DNA of 6,110 nucleotides from contig JAJYPA010000496.1 in NCBI GenBank assembly GCA_021795795.1, forward strand, positions 1-6,110, given 5' to 3'. Below are positions 1-5,536 of the stretch, one piece after another. The notes under the pieces were generated by a model. That model saw only the letters and a program-made list of their open reading frames with translations. It did no database searches and was not told the origin of the DNA. Position 1 is the stretch's first letter. Each line of letters opens with the position of its first letter. Origin of the DNA: Pseudomonadota bacterium (GTDB taxonomy: Bacteria > Pseudomonadota > Gammaproteobacteria > Halothiobacillales > Halothiobacillaceae). The translations under genes were made by a program, and so were the position numbers.

Positions 1-149
1 CGGTGGCCCTCTGCGTCTTCATCGGGCTCTTCCTGGGGCACCAATGCCTCTCGTTGCCGGGCTAATGCTTCTTCCAGATGCTCTTCTGTATTCTTCGCGC
101 CAATGTCCGCCGCATCCGTTAAGCGCTCACCCTGAATGATCTCAGCCAT
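1..149 (-). CDS. N-terminal part of a small protein, possibly TraR/DksA-type (cut by window edge)
   Basis: The minus strand encodes the first 49 residues of a protein that continues beyond base 1. Its ATG is the complement of 147-149 and is preceded by a purine-rich AGGGGGTG ribosome binding site about four bases upstream. The visible part is acidic and probably helical: an Asp-Ala-Ala-Asp-Ile stretch, then TEEHLEEALARQREAL, then an acidic linker ending EDAEGH. Short TraR/DksA-type C4 zinc-finger proteins of phages and conjugative elements often begin this way. In that family the zinc-binding Cys-x-x-Cys pair would follow just after the point where the window ends, so the call cannot be proven here. 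It lies 40 bp downstream of the coiled-coil gene, on the same strand, and probably shares its promoter. Confidence 0.5.
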   Translation of the reverse strand, partial: MAEIIQGERLTDAADIGAKNTEEHLEEALARQREALVPQEEPDEDAEGH

Positions 150-189
150 ATTCACCCCCTACCGTGTTCTCTCGTTTCTTCAAATGCGA

Positions 190-540
190 TTACCCGCTTT
201 TGGGCCGCCGTCCGCGTTTCCCCTTGCCATGCTCTTCCAGTAGCTTTTCGCCTCGATTCTGCAGGGTTTCTGCATCTACCGCCAGCGCCAACTCAAGCGC
301 GGCAATGAAATGCCGATAATCCCATTCAGGTGCCAACGCATAGGCCGCGCGGGCAAACCGTTTTTCCTCTTCAAGCTTATCCTTGCGGACAGAAGGCGTC
401 TGCATCAAACGCTTCTTTTGTTCTTCAATCCTGGCAATGGCGGCACGCTGCCGTTCCATAATTTCTGCATGCTTCTTTTCCAAATCTGCCAGACGTTGTT
501 CCGCAGTGCGCCGCACTCGCTTTTTGGTGACTTCTTCCAT
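190..540 (-). CDS. Small charged coiled-coil protein with basic tail, function unknown
   Basis: This encodes a complete 116-residue protein of no family I can name with certainty. Residues about 11-47 are a continuous, strongly charged helix with heptad-like leucine, isoleucine and alanine spacing (RTAEQRLADLEKKHAEIMER and onward), so a coiled coil is likely. Residues 58-105 look like a second helical region with an aromatic cluster (PEWDYRHF). The C-terminus ends in a basic GKGKRGRRPKSG segment that could contact nucleic acid, loosely like an AT-hook. There is no signal peptide or membrane segment, so it is probably cytoplasmic. The start is supported by AAGGA seven bases upstream of the ATG. 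Small proteins of this style occur among accessory genes of mobilisable plasmids and integrative elements. That origin, and any DNA-binding or relaxosome role, is inference from composition and the TraR-like neighbour. Confidence 0.75.
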   Translation of the reverse strand: MEEVTKKRVRRTAEQRLADLEKKHAEIMERQRAAIARIEEQKKRLMQTPSVRKDKLEEEKRFARAAYALAPEWDYRHFIAALELALAVDAETLQNRGEKLLEEHGKGKRGRRPKSG

Positions 541-582
541 GATACATTCCTTGTGATCGGTGGTGTTAAAAAAGAACGTCCG

Positions 583-588
583 ATTATA
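583..588 (-). promoter_or_regulatory. Candidate -10 box for the leftward gene pair
   Basis: Read on the minus strand this is a perfect TATAAT, 43 bases upstream of the ATG of the coiled-coil gene and followed by its AAGGA ribosome binding site. No good TTGACA-like -35 hexamer is seen at 16-18 bp spacing, so the promoter may be weak or depend on an activator. It lies directly beside one arm of the inverted repeat at 590-621, so a factor binding that repeat could affect it. Confidence 0.4.
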
Positions 589-589
589 T

Positions 590-766
590 GCTAGCCGTTC
601 CGTAAAGGTGTTGGTGGTTTGACTGAAGGCCGCACCAATATTGGGTTTGCGGCCTTTTTATTGAAGAAAAAATCTCCGCCGATGGCAAATCCTCTGAGAA
701 CCAAGCTACGAGTAGGTTTGCGGGAATCAAGGCACCAAAAACCAACACTTTTAAGCAACGGCTAGC
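590..766. repeat. 32-bp imperfect inverted repeat pair enclosing a terminator
   Basis: The left arm is 590-621 and the right arm 735-766. Read outside-in, both arms begin GCTAGCCGTT and share TAAA followed by GTGTTGGT. By hand alignment 26 of 32 positions match, with differences at arm positions 11, 13, 18, 27, 28 and 31. Similarity stops sharply at both outer edges and no flanking target duplication is visible. The 113 bases between the arms hold a rho-independent terminator. Possible readings are the termini of a small non-autonomous element of about 177 bp, paired recombinase or nicking sites of a mobile element, or an operator pair. The sequence alone does not decide. Confidence 0.6.
626..659 (+). 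terminator. Rho-independent terminator
   Basis: A perfect 9-bp stem pairs AAGGCCGCA (626-634) with TGCGGCCTT (648-656). The 13-base loop contains a further small palindrome (CCAATATTGG), and the stem runs into a T tract (655-659). The tract makes it a plus-strand terminator. No plus-strand gene lies upstream of it in the window, so it either terminates an unrecognised short transcript, shields the region from read-through, or was carried in with a mobile fragment. Confidence 0.8.
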
Positions 767-1010
767 GGCAAAGCCGGAGGATATTTACTCACGTGAGCAC
801 AAACAGGTCCGAGATGGTCATTAGCAGATAGGCTTCAACAGGAAGTGATCTATGGAACAAGATGGGTGCCGTACCACAAATGATCGGCTGTCTCGGCTAT
901 CAAGGAATGTGCCGCGATGTTACGGAAATTGCATTACGGACTTTGGACGCCCCAGCACGACTGACTTAAAAAATATGAAACTCACTATTTGAATTTTAAA
1001 ATACCTAGCC
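660..1010. other. Gene-poor stretch with only short, broken reading frames
   Basis: Apart from the right arm of the inverted repeat, no convincing gene is visible on either strand. A plus frame stays open from before 660 to a TAG at 823-825 but has no credible start; it reads TFKQRLAAKPEDIYSREHKQ near its end. A second short frame runs from an ATG at 862 to a TAA at 967-969 and would encode 35 residues including CRDVTEIALRTLDAPARLT. Neither resembles a family I recognise, and their stop-broken neighbourhood suggests decayed coding DNA. A 10-bp palindrome CTCACGTGAG lies at 788-797. From about 970 to 1010 the sequence becomes very A+T-rich, as is usual just before a promoter. Confidence 0.5.
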
Positions 1011-1021
1011 TTCTTGAAAGT

Positions 1022-1030
1022 TGGTACACT
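1022..1030 (+). promoter_or_regulatory. Candidate extended -10 promoter of the four-gene operon
   Basis: TGGTACACT has the form of an extended -10 element (TG, one base, then a TATAAT-like hexamer at 1025-1030). It sits about 50 bases before the first start codon and downstream of an A+T-rich stretch. No good -35 hexamer is found at standard spacing; the nearby TTGAAA at 1014-1019 is too close to serve. Weak or activator-dependent initiation would fit, but this is only a motif-level guess. Confidence 0.25.
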
Positions 1031-1051
1031 GTTTTAGCCGATGGTATCGAC

Positions 1052-1079
1052 CATTAATATGCAGACGGAGGGCATTAAT
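1052..1079 (+). promoter_or_regulatory. CATTAAT direct repeat bracketing a strong ribosome binding site
   Basis: CATTAAT occurs at 1052-1058 and again at 1073-1079, 21 bases apart start to start, which is two DNA helical turns. Between them is GGAGGG at 1067-1072, a strong Shine-Dalgarno sequence eight bases from the ATG at 1081. This site fixes the start of the oxygenase gene and rules against the in-frame upstream TTG at 1021. The repeat could be an operator half-site pair or chance in A+T-rich leader DNA. Confidence 0.4.
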
Positions 1080-1080
1080 C

Positions 1081-2010
1081 ATGTTGGAAAATTTGAGCCA
1101 AGCTTACCTATGTCATAAGCGCATGCCATTACCGCGGTTCGGTTTTGAAATGATCGAGGCCGCGTCCCAAGAAAACAAGGTCGTTAACGATGTCAATACT
1201 CTCGCGCTGTATGATGATTTAGCAAGAAGCGGCATGGTCGTATTTCGAGGATTCAGTGACAGCCTCGAAGATTTCAATGAACTCGTAAGCGTGCACTCAG
1301 CCCGAATCACTTTTGATCCGGCTCGAAAGGCATCAACTTCAAATACTGCGGAAATCGACGCAGGAAGATTAGAGATGGGTTTACACCAGGAAAATGGCAA
1401 CCTGCCATTTACTCCAGATATGCAGTGGTTTTATTGCTTGGTCCCAGCAAGAGAGGGCTCACAAACCACAGTGTGCGATGGCCACCGTGTATTGCACGAG
1501 CTTTCGTCATTTACTCGTAAATCCTTCGAACAGCGAAAGATAAAATACTCACGCAGAATCCCCTGGCTAAACGTCAGGCGCTTCCTGAGTATTGAGCTTC
1601 AGGTTCCACAGGATGACGTGACAGACGATCATCTTGAGCAGGTTAATGCCATGGTTAAAGGTCAGCGTTACCTAAGGCTTGACACTAATCTCATCAAGTC
1701 AGAGTTGATTGCCGATGCGATCACTACTAGTCACTTCTCTGAAAAGAAGGCATTCTGTAATTCGCTGCTGGGCCCTAGCGTCAATTATGAACCCCCTGTC
1801 ATCACTTGGGGCGATGGCGAAGAGATCGATTTTCATACCTGGGATGAAATCAAGGACGTCACCGCCACTCACACCTACGACCTCTTTTGGAACAAGGGGG
1901 ACATCGTCGTCATAGACAACAGCCGGGTTATGCATGGCCGACGCAGACTCGCAGATGCCTCACGCCGAATCTTCGGCGCACAAAGTTACCGCAAAGAAGA
2001 CGTAGTATGA
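1081..2010 (+). CDS. TauD/TfdA-type Fe(II)/2-oxoglutarate-dependent oxygenase
   Basis: This 309-residue cytosolic enzyme belongs to the TauD/TfdA (clavaminate synthase-like) superfamily. Members use Fe(II), 2-oxoglutarate and O2 to hydroxylate, desaturate or otherwise oxidise an unactivated carbon, releasing succinate and CO2. The facial triad is visible: His102 and Glu104 in GLHQENGNLPF, and the distal His285 in DNSRVMHGRRRL. Arg295 or Arg296 (ASRRIFGAQ) is the likely 2-oxoglutarate carboxylate ligand. The region after the first motif (WFYCLVPAREGSQTTVCDG) follows the family pattern, and the length is typical. Because the carboxylate triad residue is present, hydroxylation is more likely than SyrB2-type halogenation. 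The start at 1081 is chosen for its GGAGGG site. The gene ends in an ATGA overlap with the ligase gene. Its substrate is probably the acid handled by the ligase or the final conjugate; that is inference. Confidence 0.88.
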   Translation: MLENLSQAYLCHKRMPLPRFGFEMIEAASQENKVVNDVNTLALYDDLARSGMVVFRGFSDSLEDFNELVSVHSARITFDPARKASTSNTAEIDAGRLEMGLHQENGNLPFTPDMQWFYCLVPAREGSQTTVCDGHRVLHELSSFTRKSFEQRKIKYSRRIPWLNVRRFLSIELQVPQDDVTDDHLEQVNAMVKGQRYLRLDTNLIKSELIADAITTSHFSEKKAFCNSLLGPSVNYEPPVITWGDGEEIDFHTWDEIKDVTATHTYDLFWNKGDIVVIDNSRVMHGRRRLADASRRIFGAQSYRKEDVV

Positions 2011-3488
2011 GCCGTATCGACCAGTTAATAAACGCACATATCGACACGGCGAGCGATCGCATCTTCATTCGTGAACAAGGCGGTACGGATTATACGCTGT
2101 ACCAGCTTCGCGACGAGGCAAACATGATCGCTAGTCGGCTCGCCGAACTGTATGGCGATTGCCGAGGTCTGATCTTTGGTATCGCCATGCGCTCCAGTTG
2201 CTACTGGATTTCCGCGATGATGGCCATTGGCCAACTCAAGGCTGTACTGCTTCCCATTCCACTCGAATTCTCCGATGAGCAGATTTCTAATCTTCTGGGC
2301 AAGGCTACTGCCATTTTTGTGACGAATGGGATGTCTGCGGAGCGTGTTCACTCGATTTTGCCGGACGTAACCTGCATTGATGCACGTTTACCTAAGAGCT
2401 GGGATATCCCATTTCCGAACATCCAGGAGCGTATAGAACCAGGGATCTGCGCTATTATTCACACATCAGGCACCACGTCGAAACCCAAGGGGGTAAAGAT
2501 CCATGCCGAGGCTCTAGGGGTGCTTGTCAGAAACGTGCTAGAGCGCGTTCCGAGCAAGCCCTTGCACTATATGTCCATCGTCCCGATGAGTCTGCTCATA
2601 GAGCAGGTGCTTGGTGTCTATCTTCCTCTTTTGTCTGGGGGGTCGATAACACTTATGCCTGAGGGCGTTGCAGAATACGGTTCACGCAGCGGCAACGCTA
2701 AAGATTATCTGCAATTCGTCGCAAAGGCGCATCCAAACTTTTTGTATCTGCCGCCCAAGATCATTGAAGAGGCGAATGATTTATTGACTACCTGCAGTCC
2801 TGAGAGTCTCTTTGGAAAAAACAAACCGCACATCATAACTGGAGGAGCGAAAATAGCTAGAAAGGTATTAGAGGAGCTCGACACTCGCGACATCTATATC
2901 TTCGAGGCATATGGACTCAGTGAGAATAGCTCGATCATTTCTTTGAATTACCATGGAAATCGGAGAATTGGCTCCGTCGGTCCGCTACTTGATGGAATAG
3001 AGCCAAAGCTAGTTGATGGGGAATTGCTAGTCAGGACACCTACGCTTTGCGCTGGTTATTACAATGCCGACGACACTTCCTGCGAACTGTCTGATGGCTA
3101 TTTACACACTGGCGATATCGCCGAAATTCGTGATGGATTCCTCTATATAACTGGCAGAAAGAAGCACGTTATCATTCTTTCTACTGCCCGAAATATTTCC
3201 CCAGAGTGGGTAGAATCTGTCTACAGGGAAAGCACGAGCATTGATGACATCATTGTCATGGGGGACGGACGTGATGAGCTCGCGACGCTCGTATTGTCCC
3301 GCGCTTCATTAGAAACCGTCCGGAAGGAAATGGCTAAACTTGACTATAAGTTGGCTGACTTTGCACGCATAAATAGAATACGTGTCGTCGAAGATATAGA
3401 TTCCTTCAGATCCCATTACTACACGGTAACTGGACGGCCGATGCGGAAGAAAATTGAGATGGACTTCATCGAATCATTGTACCCGTGA
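2007..3488 (+). CDS. AMP-forming acyl/aryl acid ligase (ANL superfamily)
   Basis: This 493-residue adenylate-forming enzyme should activate a carboxylic acid with ATP to an acyl-AMP, and possibly on to a CoA thioester. Family motifs appear in order: the phosphate loop TSGTTSKPKG (residues 153-162), FEAYGLSENS (299-308) in place of the usual YG-x-TE, YLHTGD (365-370) with the ribose-binding Asp370, and GRKKHVIILSTARNISPEWV (383-402) at the hinge, as in long-chain fatty acid ligases. Near the C-terminus the motif that normally carries the catalytic lysine reads TVTGRPMRKK (473-482), with Arg477 where Lys is expected. No carrier-protein or condensation domain is fused. The start is the ATG at 2007, which overlaps the oxygenase stop by 4 bp. 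The longer in-frame extension to 1887 lies wholly inside the oxygenase gene and is rejected. The substrate cannot be read from sequence. Confidence 0.9.
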   Translation: MSRIDQLINAHIDTASDRIFIREQGGTDYTLYQLRDEANMIASRLAELYGDCRGLIFGIAMRSSCYWISAMMAIGQLKAVLLPIPLEFSDEQISNLLGKATAIFVTNGMSAERVHSILPDVTCIDARLPKSWDIPFPNIQERIEPGICAIIHTSGTTSKPKGVKIHAEALGVLVRNVLERVPSKPLHYMSIVPMSLLIEQVLGVYLPLLSGGSITLMPEGVAEYGSRSGNAKDYLQFVAKAHPNFLYLPPKIIEEANDLLTTCSPESLFGKNKPHIITGGAKIARKVLEELDTRDIYIFEAYGLSENSSIISLNYHGNRRIGSVGPLLDGIEPKLVDGELLVRTPTLCAGYYNADDTSCELSDGYLHTGDIAEIRDGFLYITGRKKHVIILSTARNISPEWVESVYRESTSIDDIIVMGDGRDELATLVLSRASLETVRKEMAKLDYKLADFARINRIRVVEDIDSFRSHYYTVTGRPMRKKIEMDFIESLYP

Positions 3489-3503
3489 AGCGAGGAAATA
3501 GAC

Positions 3504-4124
3504 ATGTACATGGTTCGTGGCTTCCATCCTGGCGAGCTAGGATATACGGCACTGCAACATCAAGTGTACGAAGTATTTCTCCTGCATTACGGCGCTCACC
3601 CAAACCCCGCGCCGCAGTACTTTTTGTGCCTAACTGAGCGGGACGGCAAGGTTCCCGGACATGCTTGCTTGGGATTGTGCTGTGGAGACCGAGGAAAACT
3701 GTTTTCGGAGTACTATCTCGAAAACGAGGTCGACGCACTTTACGGAGTCAAGCGCGACGAAATAGTGGAAGTAGGCCAAGTTGCATCCTATGGTGCACCT
3801 GGCTCCGGGAAAACGCTATTTTTCCATGTATTATACACCCTAGCATCGCACCTCTATCGTTATGTGTTGCTAACGGCTACCGCAAAAATGCGGGAAATCA
3901 TCAGGGCACTCGATCTCACCTTCGATGATCTCGGGCCAGCAGATCGAAACCGTGTGTTGGACAAAACCATCGACTGGGGAAATTATTACGACCATGATCC
4001 AAGGGTCGTAATAGTGGATACTCGTTCAGCGCGAGTTCTGCAGCCACGTACAAAGCATCCAATGCCACATACACTAGCCTTCTCACAATCTGGTTATTTT
4101 GCTGCTCTTGTTTTGGATTTCTAA
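3504..4124 (+). CDS. Thermostable hemolysin family protein (T-hemolysin), probable acyltransferase-like enzyme
   Basis: This 206-residue protein matches the pattern of the family named after Vibrio thermostable delta hemolysin. The recognisable parts are YYLENEVDALYG (70-81), EIVEVGQVAS (86-95), VLLTATAKMREIIRALDL (121-138) and WGNYYDHDPRVV (158-169). It has no signal peptide or membrane helix, which argues against a secreted pore-former. The EVGQVAS strand followed by a glycine loop and a helix resembles the acyl-donor-binding part of GNAT and LuxI-like N-acyltransferases. With an acid ligase just upstream, a role in transferring the activated acyl group is the best inference. The loop reads GAPGSGKT (97-104), which also fits a P-loop pattern. 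The start at 3504 is supported by GAGGA seven bases upstream; the ATG at 3510 is less well spaced. The gene lies 15 bp after the ligase and its TAA overlaps the exporter ATG by one base. Confidence 0.8.
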   Translation: MYMVRGFHPGELGYTALQHQVYEVFLLHYGAHPNPAPQYFLCLTERDGKVPGHACLGLCCGDRGKLFSEYYLENEVDALYGVKRDEIVEVGQVASYGAPGSGKTLFFHVLYTLASHLYRYVLLTATAKMREIIRALDLTFDDLGPADRNRVLDKTIDWGNYYDHDPRVVIVDTRSARVLQPRTKHPMPHTLAFSQSGYFAALVLDF

Positions 4125-5296
4125 TGGTACCATCAAAAAAGGCGGAAAATTTTACCATATTTTTGGCGTCATTGATAAACAGTCTTGGGGGCATTGCCAT
4201 CGACCTGTATGCGCCGAGCATCCCTTCAATAGGCCGAGCGCTTCAGACCTCTCAAGCTGTCATGCTGAATACCATTACGATTTTCTTAGTCTCCTATGCG
4301 CTTGGTCAACTATTCTTTGGGTTATTTTCCGATTCCAAGGGACGCAAGCCAGCGGTTGCGACCGGTCTGCTCGTCTTCATCGTGGGTAGTATGCTCGCTA
4401 CCCAAGCACACACCATCCAAACCTTGATGGTTGCCAGGGCACTCCAAGGCTTCGCGATAGGCTCATGTCAGGTTGTTGCCAGAGCTATTTTGGTGGACAG
4501 ACTCAAGGGTGATCGCCTCCGCGTGGCGATTATTTACCTCAGCCTAGCTTTCGGGCTAGGCCCCGTCATCGCGCCGTATATCGGAGGAGTGGTCGAAGAG
4601 ACCGTGGGCTGGCGTTGGAACTTTGTCATTTACGGGATATACGGGCTTGTTGTGCTGCTATTTGTCATTCTCGGCATGAGGGAGTCTCTCGACGCCAGCA
4701 AACGGCAATCGCTCAAATACGCCATCCTGGGATACAGAGAAATTCTTTTAAATAGGGAGTTCTTCCTGTCCGTCGTTCTCTTGGGAGGGAGCTTTTCAGC
4801 TTTCCTGATGTGGAACATCCTTGGTCCCTATCTCATCCAAGAAAAGCTCGGCTACAGCGCATCTTTCTTCGGCACCACTGCTCTCGTATGCGGGATTAGC
4901 TATCTGCTGGGAACCCTGATCAACAGGGTGGTGGCCACTCGATTCAAAGGCATGCAGATCATGAGGTTCGGCGTCCTACTGTTCATCATCGGTGTCGTTT
5001 GCATGATCGCCAGCAGCTCCGGGATCAAGCTTTACCTAATCATGGCGGGCGTCGTTTTGGTCGACTTTGCACAAGGTTTTATCTTTCCCAATGCCATGGC
5101 CCGATCCATGAGTATTTTCGTCCACCGGGCTAGCGTTGCTGCCAGCTTGCAAGGTTTCCTAATGCTTGTTATCGGATCGATCTCCTCGGGACTAGCAAGC
5201 CCAGTGCGGATTGACTCCGGAATACAGATGGCGGCGATATATGGAAGCCTGCTGGTCATCGAATGTATAGCGTTGATGTTGTTGTCGATGGACTGA
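4124..5296 (+). CDS. Bcr/CflA-type major facilitator efflux transporter
   Basis: This 390-residue inner-membrane protein has about twelve hydrophobic segments and belongs to the DHA1 drug:H+ antiporter group, closest in pattern to Bcr/CflA. Helix 1 carries AIDLYAPSIPSI with Asp27. The loop between helices 2 and 3 carries motif A (GLFSDSKGRKP, 66-76). Helix 4 has the ARALQGFAIG arginine motif (Arg105). Helix 5 holds the antiporter motif C, GLGPVIAPYIGG (144-155), followed by GWRWNF. Motif C marks proton-coupled exporters, so it probably secretes the product of the three enzymes or confers self-resistance. It starts in a TAATG overlap with the preceding gene and has only a weak GGA upstream, so translation is probably coupled. 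It ends only a few residues after helix 12, exactly where the MarR-like fragment begins, so a few C-terminal residues may have been lost. No terminator follows. Confidence 0.9.
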   Translation: MVPSKKAENFTIFLASLINSLGGIAIDLYAPSIPSIGRALQTSQAVMLNTITIFLVSYALGQLFFGLFSDSKGRKPAVATGLLVFIVGSMLATQAHTIQTLMVARALQGFAIGSCQVVARAILVDRLKGDRLRVAIIYLSLAFGLGPVIAPYIGGVVEETVGWRWNFVIYGIYGLVVLLFVILGMRESLDASKRQSLKYAILGYREILLNREFFLSVVLLGGSFSAFLMWNILGPYLIQEKLGYSASFFGTTALVCGISYLLGTLINRVVATRFKGMQIMRFGVLLFIIGVVCMIASSSGIKLYLIMAGVVLVDFAQGFIFPNAMARSMSIFVHRASVAASLQGFLMLVIGSISSGLASPVRIDSGIQMAAIYGSLLVIECIALMLLSMD

Positions 5297-5534
5297 TGCA
5301 GAGCGAGTCCCAGACCCATCCGATGGCAGAGGAATCTCGGTTCGCCTGAACGAAAAAGGGTTGGCGCTAACCGAAGAAGCGGTGGCAATCCATGTTGCGA
5401 CCCAGGACATTGTGCTGGAAGGCCTTCGCGAAGCGGACAGGCGACGTTTGGCCAATCTCTTAAAAACGATCCTCATCACACTGCCGGGCGAAGCAGTTCC
5501 TGATCGGGGAAATGTAACCCGTGAATCCGAATAG
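5297..5534 (+). pseudogene. C-terminal remnant of a MarR-family regulator
   Basis: The frame ending at TAG 5532-5534 encodes about 78 residues that match the second half of a MarR regulator. It begins ERVPDPSDGRGISVRLNEKG, the winged-helix beta-wing with its DP-x-DGR signature (DPSDGR at 5313-5330). The C-terminal dimerisation helix follows (EEAVAIHVATQDIVLEGL and ADRRRLANLLKTILITL). The N-terminal dimerisation helix and recognition helix are missing, and upstream codons in this frame run into the exporter gene without MarR character. There is no start codon or ribosome binding site at the right place. The fragment is therefore a truncated gene and cannot encode a working DNA-binding regulator. 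I did not find its missing 5' half upstream of the operon. Confidence 0.8.
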
Positions 5535-5536
5535 CC

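Noticed and set aside
852..989. A 45-codon frame from ATG 852 with AGGAAG upstream
   Set aside because: The composition is not protein-like and it matches no known family. It overlaps another equally short frame, so it looks like chance.
1021..1080. Extension of the oxygenase gene to the in-frame TTG at 1021
   Set aside because: There is no ribosome binding site at 1021, and the extra 20 residues are unlike the family. GGAGGG eight bases before the ATG at 1081 marks the real start.
1887..2006. Forty-residue N-terminal extension of the ligase
   Set aside because: It lies entirely within the oxygenase coding sequence in another frame and looks non-proteinlike. The ATG at 2007 gives a typical ATGA overlap and the normal family N-terminus.
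4543..4562. CCTAGC-GCTAGG hairpin
   Set aside because: It lies inside well-conserved exporter coding sequence around motif C and is not followed by a T tract.
5032..5479. Long minus-strand frames under the exporter end and MarR fragment
   Set aside because: They are antisense to sequence with clear MFS and MarR motifs and show no family features of their own.
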